DNA of 31,056 nucleotides from a virus, in the IMG/VR virus record IMGVR_UViG_3300044960_000403, positions 1 through 31,056 of that record. The stretch is one strand, 5' to 3'. Position 1 is the stretch's first letter. Every line of letters begins with the position of its first letter. The notes beneath the pieces were generated by a model, which was not told the origin of the DNA, did no database searches, and saw only the letters and a list, made by a program, of their open reading frames with translations. Of the stretch, positions 1 to 7,779 are shown in pieces. Made by a program: the position numbers and the translations under genes.

Positions 1-4
1 TCAT
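1..4 (-). CDS. start of next late gene, cut by window edge
   Basis: Immediately after the stop codon of the large tail-fibre gene, the minus strand reads an AGGAG ribosome-binding site (positions 14-10), a short spacer and ATG (positions 4-2), so another gene begins here and leaves the window after one base of its second codon. The arrangement is that of tightly coupled phage late genes. The likely gene is the second tail fibre, whose C-terminal part is at the other end of the window. Joining position 1 directly to 31056 would place this ATG out of frame with that gene, so intervening sequence appears to be missing. Only the start site is seen; identity is inferred. Confidence 0.5.
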
Positions 5-12
5 GTAGTCTC

Positions 13-3000
13 CTATGAGATTTTGTGGATGGCTACCCAGACAAGAGAACTATCAGAAAGAAGGTTTCTTGCTGCCCCTGTAAAATTGTTAGCTCTAATG
101 CTTATTGTATCTCCAGCATTTAATTGTATATCAGCAGAACCGCCCATCGAAGGAAAAACGTTACCGCCAGTTGGAACAGTCATTCTACCAATCTCGCAAA
201 CATAATTGTTGTTTTTATACAAAGCTGTAGGCATATCAAGTGGAGCGGACACGGAGAAAAAATTGTACAAAAGACGAAAAGATACGTTGTAAATTCCAGC
301 AACAGGGGCAGTAAACACCCAGTTTGTTCCAGTTGTCACTGCATTATGAGTGTCATAATCTTTTATGTTAAAATTTACCGTTGTATATGTGTCAATCGGG
401 ATTGATTGCCCGCTCGACGTTCTATACCTCGCAGCCACCACTTCACCCATCGCAATGGTCTGTGGGGATTGTACTTTAAAAATACTTACATAAGTTCTCA
501 TTATGCCGCCTTCAAGAAAGTAGGCATTTGAACTATTGTTCCCAGCTCCAAAAACAAGGATTTCTACTACATCACCCGCTTTTAGATAAAAAACATCATT
601 ACATATAAGGTCTTGCCGTGATCCGGCAAATGGGGTTGATATCCCCTCAGATCGTACAGAATTATTTATTCTTATTGCTACTGCATAAAAGTTGTTTAAA
701 ACATTGCTGCCAGATAAACGTAAATTGGCATTTATTCGATAATAGCCAGCAGAAGGGCATATCCATCGATTATTTGAGACGTCAAAGCTGTTTGTTGTGT
801 CTATTTCAACATGAGAAAATTGAACTTTAACTGAGTTGCCATTTGTGTTTACCGATTGATCGGTGTTTCTATAAGCTCTACAAACAATCTCCCGCCCATC
901 ATACCCATCGCTCATCTTTACTGAAGACGACCAGCCTTGGATGGGGGCTTCGAGCTGACAAAAAAACTCGTCTCCAGCTCCCCAAGTAAAAGGGAAGTTT
1001 GATTGCACTCTGTTTGAAATATTATCACTTATCCTTCTTGCTGCAAAATGGAAGGTATTTGATGTGCCATCTATTACAATAGTTCCGACTTCTCTTTGAT
1101 TAGTTCCGCCTTCATCAAAACAATCAAAAACGCCTATCCTATCAAAGCCAAAAGGTATTTTCGTAAAATCAAATGCTCGTCCGCTCGGCAATGAGGCAAA
1201 AAAGTAACTAGACCCCATTGAAAATCCAGAGCTTCCAAACTTAAAGCTACCACGAACCTGAATACTATCCCCGACACGTCTCCAATACCATTTATTAAAA
1301 ACACCGCCGCCTGTACCAACACTAAAGCCAGAGTTGAAAGTCGGTGTATACTCCACCCAATCCGTAATTGGTGTGCCGTAAACGTACTTACTTGGAGCGA
1401 CTACCACGTTGTCCACCTTCAAACTCCACGCACTGGAATTTGTAGTGGCTACGTGAAAAATCAAACGATAGTTTGTGCTAGCTGCGCTTGTTTGAAAGTA
1501 GCCGCTAAAACGATCGGCTATATTTGTAGCATTGGCATATAATTTAAAAGTAGATGGCTCAATTAGTTGGTTAGCATCAACATCATAAATGTAAACGATC
1601 AAATCTGAATCAGCTGTGTTAGTTCCAGCATTAAATGTTCCGCTGTTGACAAGATAATCAAACTCAATCTTTAAAACACGAGCACGTGAAGCTCTATCGA
1701 TTGCAAAGTTAACGCTAACACCCTCACCTTGTAAGTTTCCAGAAGGTTTAGAGATGATTAAACTATTATTGCCTGATAATGGTGTAGTATTTGAAGTTGT
1801 GATTGTAACAGAAGGCGAACCACCTGTACCATCTTGTGGGCGAGATTGAGCTGCGTCCTTATATGTAGCAAAGCCAGCTGTACCATTTTCACCATCCCAT
1901 GAAGCGTTAGCAAGCTGTAGAAAATTAAGTTCTCCGCCACCTGAGCCAAGTTCTTTTAAATTGGTACCATCATCATACAACACCTTATCCCCATCGGTGT
2001 CATACACTAAGGTACCCTCTTTACGAGTGAGAGCATTTAAGTTAGTTCGAGTATTTTTAGGAAGTGTTATTCGATTGGAGTTGGAAGCTGTACCCCCGTC
2101 AATGTCTTTATTTGTAATTACTTGGGAGGCATCAATAGTCACAATGTCTGAAGAGTTGGGTAAGTTGTTGCCTGAAACTACCACACCTGAAGCATCTCTA
2201 CGAATTACTTTGTTAGCGTTAGCGACGTCTGTTTTTAACGAAGTTAAAGACAGATCTTGTACAGTATTATCATCGCCATCAATAGTCTTGTTTGTTAATG
2301 TTTGGGTAGAATCGACAGTAACTAAATCTGATGAATTTGGTAGGTTGTTGTCAGAGACAACTACACCCGATGCATTCCTACGAATGACTTTGTTAGCATT
2401 AGGTAAGTCTGTTTTTAAAGACGTTAGGGCTAAGTCTTGAACGGTGTTGTCGTCACCATCGATAGTTTTATTTGTTAGAGTTTGAGATCCGGCCTCTGTA
2501 ACAATTATACCGCTAGAAGGGAACGTAACTGCTGTATTATCTGCTCCCGTACCTCCCCTAGACTTGGCTAGATACTGTTCGGAGCTTAAAACCCCAGATC
2601 CATCGTTTATAACGACATGGTTGGCTGAACCAGAAGCAATCTTAGATCTGGCTATGGCAGCTGCGGCAGCTATATGAGAATCTGTTATAGAGCCAGATAC
2701 GATGTCTGCTGATATGTTAGTACCTGTTAAGGTTAAGTCTACCGTAGCTGTATCAGATACACTGATTTCGTTTTGTAGGGTTGTACCGTTAAACTGTAAC
2801 GTATTCCCGTTTAAGGATAGCGTTAGGTCAGCTGTATTATTAGAATTTCTCCAAGCTATAACATCCGTATTAGCTAGTCTTAATATACCAGATTGCGCTA
2901 TGTTGCTTGAGTTTGATTTGTAGTATTTTGAGATAAGGCCAAAGTTTAAACCGAAGTCGACATCGGCAAGTAGGGTAAAGTTGCCCCCAGCCTTTTGAAG

Positions 3001-3111
3001 CATACCGTTTGTAACAGCTACAGCCCAATCGGTTGCCTGTGTACCCCAGTTGCTGTCGCCTTCTTCTGGATATAGGAAGTTGGTGCCATTTATCGTTAAA
3101 TTTACAGCCAT
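13..3111 (-). CDS. modular tail fibre / receptor-binding protein with C1q-like C-terminal domains
   Basis: A 1032-residue fibre-type protein, probably carried on the virion and contacting the host surface. The N-terminus (about 1-60) resembles the virion-attachment part of short-tail phage fibres. Residues 211-330 are two near-identical 60-residue repeats with a partial third to about 345, typical of a shaft. Residues about 395-585 look like a beta-sandwich carbohydrate-binding-type region. Residues about 743-880 and 892-1032 look like two C1q/TNF-type jelly rolls, separated by a SPQTIAMGEVV linker. The gene follows a hairpin terminator and the TTAATAAGTA motif, with AGAGG close to the ATG. 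Its 3' part shares DNA blocks with the partial fibre gene at 30033-31056. The fibre role is well supported by composition and repeats; domain limits are by eye and the receptor is unknown. Confidence 0.85.
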   Translation of the reverse strand: MAVNLTINGTNFLYPEEGDSNWGTQATDWAVAVTNGMLQKAGGNFTLLADVDFGLNFGLISKYYKSNSSNIAQSGILRLANTDVIAWRNSNNTADLTLSLNGNTLQFNGTTLQNEISVSDTATVDLTLTGTNISADIVSGSITDSHIAAAAAIARSKIASGSANHVVINDGSGVLSSEQYLAKSRGGTGADNTAVTFPSSGIIVTEAGSQTLTNKTIDGDDNTVQDLALTSLKTDLPNANKVIRRNASGVVVSDNNLPNSSDLVTVDSTQTLTNKTIDGDDNTVQDLSLTSLKTDVANANKVIRRDASGVVVSGNNLPNSSDIVTIDASQVITNKDIDGGTASNSNRITLPKNTRTNLNALTRKEGTLVYDTDGDKVLYDDGTNLKELGSGGGELNFLQLANASWDGENGTAGFATYKDAAQSRPQDGTGGSPSVTITTSNTTPLSGNNSLIISKPSGNLQGEGVSVNFAIDRASRARVLKIEFDYLVNSGTFNAGTNTADSDLIVYIYDVDANQLIEPSTFKLYANATNIADRFSGYFQTSAASTNYRLIFHVATTNSSAWSLKVDNVVVAPSKYVYGTPITDWVEYTPTFNSGFSVGTGGGVFNKWYWRRVGDSIQVRGSFKFGSSGFSMGSSYFFASLPSGRAFDFTKIPFGFDRIGVFDCFDEGGTNQREVGTIVIDGTSNTFHFAARRISDNISNRVQSNFPFTWGAGDEFFCQLEAPIQGWSSSVKMSDGYDGREIVCRAYRNTDQSVNTNGNSVKVQFSHVEIDTTNSFDVSNNRWICPSAGYYRINANLRLSGSNVLNNFYAVAIRINNSVRSEGISTPFAGSRQDLICNDVFYLKAGDVVEILVFGAGNNSSNAYFLEGGIMRTYVSIFKVQSPQTIAMGEVVAARYRTSSGQSIPIDTYTTVNFNIKDYDTHNAVTTGTNWVFTAPVAGIYNVSFRLLYNFFSVSAPLDMPTALYKNNNYVCEIGRMTVPTGGNVFPSMGGSADIQLNAGDTISIRANNFTGAARNLLSDSSLVWVAIHKIS
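436..469 (-). repeat. 34-bp fibre linker repeat, copy 1
   Basis: This block encodes the SPQTIAMGEVV linker between the two C-terminal C1q-like domains. It recurs with one mismatch at 30447-30480 in the second fibre gene, although the flanking domains differ. It therefore behaves as a module boundary. Confidence 0.85.
885..1009 (-). repeat. 125-bp fibre repeat, copy 1
   Basis: This block matches the last 125 bases of the window (30932-31056) with two mismatches, at 952 and 961. It encodes the conserved stretch including GWSSSVKMSDGYDGREI just before the first C1q-like domain. After it the two fibre genes diverge. The two mismatches argue against a plain exact assembly overlap and favour two true genomic copies. 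Confidence 0.9.
2122..2481 (-). repeat. two 180-bp tandem repeats in the fibre shaft
   Basis: Residues 211-270 (2302-2481) and 271-330 (2122-2301) of the fibre are near-identical 60-residue units, both starting TLTNKTIDGDDNTVQDL. A third, degenerate unit follows to about 2080. Such units usually form trimeric fibre shafts, and copy number can change by recombination. Confidence 0.85.
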
Positions 3112-3129
3112 TGAAAATACCTCTATATC

Positions 3130-3139
3130 TACTTATTAA
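3130..3139 (-). promoter_or_regulatory. TTAATAAGTA promoter-like motif before the tail fibre
   Basis: Exact copy, continued as GATATAGAGG, 18 bp before the fibre ATG. It lies directly downstream of a terminator hairpin, which is where a new promoter would be expected. It shares 14 consecutive bases (TTAATAAGTAGATA) with the copy before the capsid gene. Confidence 0.6.
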
Positions 3140-3144
3140 GAAAT

Positions 3145-3165
3145 AAGGGGGCTTTGCGCCCCCTT
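3145..3165 (-). terminator. hairpin terminator between capsid and fibre
   Basis: An 8-bp stem (AAGGGGGC pairing with GCCCCCTT) with a 5-base loop. On the minus strand it is followed by ATTTC, so the U-tract is short. It is the second of two hairpins after the capsid gene and sits just before a promoter-like motif. It could also act on the plus strand. Confidence 0.65.
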
Positions 3166-3232
3166 TGTTGTTTGGGATGTTATTTAGCTGTACTGGTTGT
3201 TATACCCACCTTTAATCTCATTTTAAGCTATA

Positions 3233-3256
3233 AAGAGAGGGGATTCCCCCTCTCTT
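3233..3256 (-). terminator. hairpin terminator just after the capsid gene
   Basis: A perfect 10-bp stem (AAGAGAGGGG pairing with CCCCTCTCTT) with a 4-base loop, 10 bp after the capsid stop codon. The following minus-strand sequence, TATAGC, is a weak U-tract. The hairpin may instead protect the 3' end of the capsid message. Confidence 0.6.
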
Positions 3257-3266
3257 CATCTAGTTA

Positions 3267-4529
3267 TTATTGAGAGTTGGTGAAACCAGTTAGGTAAACG
3301 CATCGAGCAGGAGTCTCGACGAATACACACTGATCGGTGTATAAACGCAGCTCAAAACCAGCTCGGTTGCTTAGGTGTAGGAAGATCTCGTCAGACATCC
3401 CCGGAGTCTTAAAGCTAAGATCCTGAGCTCCGATCCTCTTAACTCGCTTAGGAGGAAGGATAAAAGCCTCACCTGCCTTAACGAGGTTGTAGGAATGGAT
3501 CTCGATCTCGCCATTTTGTCCGTGGTAGACAAGAGCTTCAAAGCCGTTCTCACCTTTCTTACGATCGTAAGAAGAATCAAACTTCCTCAAAGCAGCTAGA
3601 TCTGCCGCTAGATCTGACCATGTATCGGGGTTAACAAGAACGATAACCTTCTCATCCAACCCTCTTTGGACAGCCTTGGAGACTGCAGCTAAGACTTTAC
3701 CCATAGTTAGTTGGCCTGATACGGTTACGGTATTACCCTTCCATAGGTTCCATACACCAGCGTTGATGTTGAACAAGGTACCAGTGTTCTGGATGATCTT
3801 GCGTAGACCAGCCATCTCACCCGCCTTAGCACCTTTAAAATAGATGTTAGCGTTGGAAGAAGCATCTAGAGCGGTGATACCAGCAGCTGTACCCTTTACA
3901 CGGATCTTCTTGTTCTCGATGTCTACAGACTCGATCTCAAAGATAGAATCAGCGCCAGAACCTACTAGGTTATCGTTAGATGTGAGGTAGAACTGGATCT
4001 TAGCGTTCTCCATACCAGCCCAGATTCCAGCTGCAAACGAAGCAGCAGAGATCGTTACGTCGGTAGTGGTAGGGTTAACGTTAGTTGTAGCGGTTTTAAC
4101 ACCGAGACCAACCTGACCGTGAAGGATGGAGATCTCAAGACGCTTGGTTAAAGACTCCATCATGTTCTTGATAAGAAGGTCTGTAGACTTTACAAAAGCC
4201 TTCTTAGAAGAAGCAGCACGAGCAGCAGCATCGTAGGATAGAGCAGAGCGTAGAAGCATCTGGGAGCCCACGACCTGAGCATCCTGCATCTGCATGCCCA
4301 CATGGTCCTCTAATTCAAAAGCACCAGAATCTGGGGCAGCGTAAGAGATACCATGCTCTTGAGATACGATAACTGGTTGACGATAGCGTTGTCCAAGCTC
4401 TTTGTCTTTTTGAACAAACTCAAAGATCTTGGTTAATTTCGCACTTTCAGGGATCAGGTTTTCTACTGCATCCCCATAGGTCTCTTTAAAAAGACCGGTT
4501 AATTGTGAAGGGCTTACAAATTGAGCCAT
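3267..4529 (-). CDS. major capsid protein
   Basis: A 420-residue protein in the position of the major capsid gene, directly after the scaffold-like gene and portal. The sequence fits an HK97-fold capsid of the type found in short-tailed phages: a helical N-terminus (MAQFVSPSQLTGLFKETYGD), an alanine-rich long-helix segment around residues 90-125, and a beta-rich C-terminal half. The start has AAGGAG 7 bp upstream. The message has an unusually long leader of about 180 bases containing a strong hairpin, and the gene is flanked by a TTAATAAGTA motif upstream and two hairpins downstream, as expected for the most highly expressed gene. Family assignment is from order, length and general sequence features, not a database match. 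Confidence 0.85.
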   Translation of the reverse strand: MAQFVSPSQLTGLFKETYGDAVENLIPESAKLTKIFEFVQKDKELGQRYRQPVIVSQEHGISYAAPDSGAFELEDHVGMQMQDAQVVGSQMLLRSALSYDAAARAASSKKAFVKSTDLLIKNMMESLTKRLEISILHGQVGLGVKTATTNVNPTTTDVTISAASFAAGIWAGMENAKIQFYLTSNDNLVGSGADSIFEIESVDIENKKIRVKGTAAGITALDASSNANIYFKGAKAGEMAGLRKIIQNTGTLFNINAGVWNLWKGNTVTVSGQLTMGKVLAAVSKAVQRGLDEKVIVLVNPDTWSDLAADLAALRKFDSSYDRKKGENGFEALVYHGQNGEIEIHSYNLVKAGEAFILPPKRVKRIGAQDLSFKTPGMSDEIFLHLSNRAGFELRLYTDQCVFVETPARCVYLTGFTNSQ

Positions 4530-4650
4530 AAATTCTCCTTATCTTGTTTATAATATAAATAGTTTTAGTTTACCTCAGATCTTCACCTAGCTTGAGTAGC
4601 ATATCGCGCCCAATACTAGCGTTGCGTTCCTCGGTGGTTGTCGTGAAAAA

Positions 4651-4696
4651 CCTTAAGCTACCTCACTTAGCCGCAGCGAGTGAGCCGTAGATAAGG
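4651..4696 (-). promoter_or_regulatory. terminator-like hairpin in the capsid mRNA leader
   Basis: Three stem segments pair in order: 4651-4655 with 4692-4696, 4658-4661 with 4687-4690, and 4662-4667 with 4679-4684. Together they give 15 bp with small bulges and an 11-base loop. On the minus strand it is followed by TTTTT. It begins 12 bases after the promoter-like motif, so it would form at the very 5' end of the capsid transcript. It may be an attenuator, a stabilising 5' cap structure or a nuclease-processing site. Confidence 0.6.
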
Positions 4697-4708
4697 CTCT
4701 TCACTATC

Positions 4709-4718
4709 TACTTATTAA
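4709..4718 (-). promoter_or_regulatory. TTAATAAGTA promoter-like motif before the capsid gene
   Basis: Exact copy followed by GATAGTGAAGAG, 179 bp before the capsid ATG. A perfect 12-bp palindrome, TTGTGCGCACAA (4729-4740), lies 10 bp upstream of it. Confidence 0.6.
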
Positions 4719-4789
4719 ATTTTAAAAGTTGTGCGCACAAAAAGTAGAAAAGTCTTTTTTTTGTCTAGTTTTGCGTATACCTTAAGCCC

Positions 4790-5680
4790 TTATTCGTCTA
4801 TTTTTGAGTATACTTCCTTCATGTACTCGTCGTAGGTTTTTTTCTTTTCTCTTGGTTTGGAATCAGACCTACCAGTTGGCTGGTCCTTAGGTGTCGCAGG
4901 GGTTTTCTTAGCTTTTAGCTTATCCACATCGTATCTTCTGATCTTATTAACCAGATCATCCCCTAAAAGCTGAACTAGTAGATCCCCATCCAAAGAGCTG
5001 TATAAAGCCCTCTGTTCTTTGATATAATCCTCTTTAACTAGTGGAGCCACCTGCTTAGCAGATAGGTTATAACCACGCCTTAACCCTTCATACATATAAT
5101 AAGCTATTCTTTTAACCGTAAACTCGTTTTTAGGCAGTCCTGAGGATTGAAGAGCCTCTGTGATGTCTTTAACGTAGTTCTGGCTATACTCAGCTTTAAG
5201 CTGCTCGATCATAGCCTCTTGCTGAGCCCTTTCTTGCTCCTGCTTCTGCCTCTCCATCTCCTCTATCATCGCCTTATACTTCTTAAGCTCACGGTCCTTA
5301 GGGTCCATAAGCTCTTCTTCTAGTTGATGGTATAGGTACTCCTCAGCCAACTTCTTGAAGTCTACACCTAGGCTAGGGTGCGTTAAAACCTTTATAGGGT
5401 CTTTTTTAAGTAAGGATATGAACTCTTCTGCCTGTTTTCTGAGCATGGAAGCTTCACGAAACTTCTCGTCAGCGGCTTTTCTGATCTGATAGCCCTTGAT
5501 AAGTTCCTCTTCGGTAACTTCCATCTCCTCGCCGTTTACCTTTACCTTATACTTCTTTACACCAGATCCGTCGCTAGGTTGCTCTACGGGTGTGGTACCT
5601 GCATCTGGTTTGATAGGCTCGCCTTGTTGTTGGCTTGGTTCTGAGGTGGAGGGAGCTCCACTGTTATCTACCTCTGACAT
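4790..5680 (-). CDS. scaffolding-type head assembly protein
   Basis: A 296-residue, highly charged protein between portal and capsid, the usual place of a scaffold. The N-terminal 40 residues are low-complexity (Ser, Pro, Gln, Gly). Residues about 45-70 form a small beta-type segment (KYKVKVNGEEMEVTEEEL) seen at the start of many phage scaffold or capsid-assembly proteins. Residues about 75-170 are strongly helical with coiled-coil character, and the C-terminus is basic, which often binds capsid protein. AAGGAG precedes the ATG, and the leader carries a small hairpin also found before the gene at 10048. The function is inferred from order and composition. Confidence 0.75.
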   Translation of the reverse strand: MSEVDNSGAPSTSEPSQQQGEPIKPDAGTTPVEQPSDGSGVKKYKVKVNGEEMEVTEEELIKGYQIRKAADEKFREASMLRKQAEEFISLLKKDPIKVLTHPSLGVDFKKLAEEYLYHQLEEELMDPKDRELKKYKAMIEEMERQKQEQERAQQEAMIEQLKAEYSQNYVKDITEALQSSGLPKNEFTVKRIAYYMYEGLRRGYNLSAKQVAPLVKEDYIKEQRALYSSLDGDLLVQLLGDDLVNKIRRYDVDKLKAKKTPATPKDQPTGRSDSKPREKKKTYDEYMKEVYSKIDE

Positions 5681-5693
5681 ATAATCTCCTTTT

Positions 5694-5709
5694 AGCCGTT
5701 GTATAGGCT
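5694..5709 (-). promoter_or_regulatory. leader hairpin next to the scaffold ribosome-binding site, copy 1
   Basis: Minus strand AGCCTATACAACGGCT: a 4-bp stem with an 8-base loop, followed by AAAAGGAGATTATATGTC. A close relative precedes the gene ending at 10048 (10291-10306), where the outer A-T pair is G-C, so pairing is kept. A further stem, CCCC with GGGG, lies at 5724-5737. It may modulate translation or mark an RNA-processing or binding site. Confidence 0.5.
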
Positions 5710-5752
5710 ATCAAGTTGGCCAACCCCTTAAACGGGGCTAGGCTTTTAATAA

Positions 5753-5762
5753 TACTTATTAA
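5753..5762 (-). promoter_or_regulatory. TTAATAAGTA motif at the portal stop codon, before scaffold
   Basis: Exact copy followed by TTATTAAAAG, 72 bp before the scaffold ATG. It overlaps the portal stop codon: the portal ends ATG AGT TAA and the motif runs on from there. Confidence 0.6.
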
Positions 5763-7741
5763 CTCATCTGTTGCTGCTCTATGATGTCAACGCTTACAGG
5801 GTCAGCGTTAGGTGGCGGTTTGGGCATATTAGGCATATTAACCATATCTGCTTTTTGTTGCACTGCCGAGGTTGGCTCTAGCACCTGAGAGTTAGGTCCC
5901 ATACCTCTTACGTTAGGTTCTGGAGCCGTAGCTTGTACAGGTTGCTGGTTTAAAAGAAGCAGCATCTGAGCGTTGGCTGGGTTTCTAAGGATGTCTAGAT
6001 GCTCTTGTAAATGGGCCGTAACAGCTTGGATCAGCTCAGGATTGCGTCTAGCCTCAGGACTTGAAAGGATGACCCTATGCTCCTCTATGTGTAAACGATG
6101 ATTATCTGTAATCATTACAGGGACAGATCTACCTTCGGCTAGCTCTTCGTTCTCAGCTCTTATGTTTAAAAGCTCAGCTTGGGTGCCTTCTATGGCAGGC
6201 TCAAGCTTGCCTGTTGACATAACCTGAATATACTGTTCGGGGGTTTTGATAAGCCCTTGAGCTAGGAGGTTATCAGCTAACTGTATCTTACCAGCTGTGG
6301 TTTTAGAGATGCTAGCCCCCTGATCTACGATCACCCTATTAATCATGTTTAGATCATCCCCTGTAAACTGGCGCATAAGGCTTCTTTGTGATTTGCCGGC
6401 GATTATAGCAACACGAGGGGTTGTAGCGAAGTCTCTAAGGATAGAGATGGTGGCTGTGCCTAGATCCTCTAGAAGCTGGCTGTAAGACTGCTGTAAAGAT
6501 ATGGAGAACTGGATAGACATCGACTGGATAAGGGCTAAGGCTGATCCTGATAGGCTATGTTCAGGGTTACCACGGGCCACACTGTTAATACCTGAGATGG
6601 TTTCGGCCAGCCTTTCAAGCTGTTGCATGAAACTGAAGATCTCAGGAGGTGTGGATGTTAGGTTTAGCGATTGGGGCGCTCCTACCTTCGGGTCATACTC
6701 AATAACGTTTAGTCCCCTACTTAACTCGTTATGGCCTATATTAGCACCTCTGGGTACTAGTACGTTCTGAACTCCAAACTGAGCTTGGTTCGTGATAACC
6801 GTGGAGTATAGATTATCTATGGACTGACATATAGGGAGCAGATCAAAACCTACCGTATAACCGAAACAGGTGCCGATCTGGTCCTCAGGAGCTACCCTGT
6901 AAACAGGTAAGGCGCGATAGGGTAGGTCGCCATCAAGAAAAACCGTATCATCACTTGAAAACACGGTCAAACGTCCATTAGGGACAGAAGCTGTAGGTTT
7001 ATGGTAGAACTCGTAAACTATCACGTCATCGCTGATCTCGTCTTCCTTGATGTGGCTGGTTAGTTTGATCTTTTCGTAGTACTCGGAAGCGTTAGGCAAG
7101 GATAGTATCTTTTCTTTTAGTTCTGGATACTTAGCTATAAGATCAAACCTGTTTTGTCTTGTGATGAGTAGGTACCAATCATGGCTGTTAGGGTCTGTTT
7201 TTGTGAAATCACGTACAACATCCAACGGGAGGAAGTTGTCATACTGGATGTCGCCTTCCTTGATGGGTCGCTGTGTTTCAGGATCAATCTGGACAATCTC
7301 ACCAAGTTCTGTGTTCCATAAACACCGGACAAAACCCTCGCCAAACACAAGGCAATGCTCTATGGCTTGTTTGATGTAGCGCTCTAGATGCTTTTCTCTC
7401 ATGTAGTAGTCTAGGAGGCCAGAAGCAAGGATGGTTTGTGCCTGCGATTTATAGTCTGTGTTCGTAGCTCTAGGCTCAAAAGCTGGACGGGATTGTAGGG
7501 TGAGGGTTTTAAGATGGGTAATTAGGTTTTTGTAATGGTTGACGCTGATCTGGGTATACTCGTTCTGCTCCCCTACCCTTTTAAGCCTACCTCCCTGCAT
7601 AGCTGGGTTGTAGTAGTACTTGTAAGATAGCCGCCAAAGAGAAAGGCGCCCTGATTCTATCAGGTGATCCTTATAAGCTTCGGTTTTCTTTAACAGGTTA
7701 GGTATAAGCTTCTCTAAGCTTTCAGTTGCGAAATACTCCAT
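5759..7741 (-). CDS. portal protein
   Basis: A 660-residue protein immediately after the large terminase. Its length and sequence fit the portal of short-tailed phages (the P22/T7-type group that forms the dodecameric DNA channel at one capsid vertex). The N-terminal 100 residues are helical and basic. The middle holds the alternating beta and helix segments of the portal core. Residues about 385-445 are rich in small and hydroxyl residues around helices consistent with the channel. The last 60 residues are Pro, Asn and Gln-rich and likely disordered. AGAGGT precedes the ATG, and the 3' end overlaps a TTAATAAGTA motif. Assignment rests on order and size plus family resemblance. Confidence 0.85.
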   Translation of the reverse strand: MEYFATESLEKLIPNLLKKTEAYKDHLIESGRLSLWRLSYKYYYNPAMQGGRLKRVGEQNEYTQISVNHYKNLITHLKTLTLQSRPAFEPRATNTDYKSQAQTILASGLLDYYMREKHLERYIKQAIEHCLVFGEGFVRCLWNTELGEIVQIDPETQRPIKEGDIQYDNFLPLDVVRDFTKTDPNSHDWYLLITRQNRFDLIAKYPELKEKILSLPNASEYYEKIKLTSHIKEDEISDDVIVYEFYHKPTASVPNGRLTVFSSDDTVFLDGDLPYRALPVYRVAPEDQIGTCFGYTVGFDLLPICQSIDNLYSTVITNQAQFGVQNVLVPRGANIGHNELSRGLNVIEYDPKVGAPQSLNLTSTPPEIFSFMQQLERLAETISGINSVARGNPEHSLSGSALALIQSMSIQFSISLQQSYSQLLEDLGTATISILRDFATTPRVAIIAGKSQRSLMRQFTGDDLNMINRVIVDQGASISKTTAGKIQLADNLLAQGLIKTPEQYIQVMSTGKLEPAIEGTQAELLNIRAENEELAEGRSVPVMITDNHRLHIEEHRVILSSPEARRNPELIQAVTAHLQEHLDILRNPANAQMLLLLNQQPVQATAPEPNVRGMGPNSQVLEPTSAVQQKADMVNMPNMPKPPPNADPVSVDIIEQQQMS

Positions 7742-7779
7742 CTTTACCTCTTTGAAATGGTTTTAAACCCCATCTTTAT

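Noticed and set aside
1961-2440. Plus-strand open frame of 159 codons inside the fibre gene
   Set aside because: It is antisense to the tandem repeats of the fibre and itself repeats with the same period; there is no ribosome-binding site or neighbouring plus-strand genes.
4930-4950. Extra TTAATAAG within the scaffold gene, and another near 21160
   Set aside because: These lie inside coding sequence and diverge after TTAATAAG, so they are probably chance matches.
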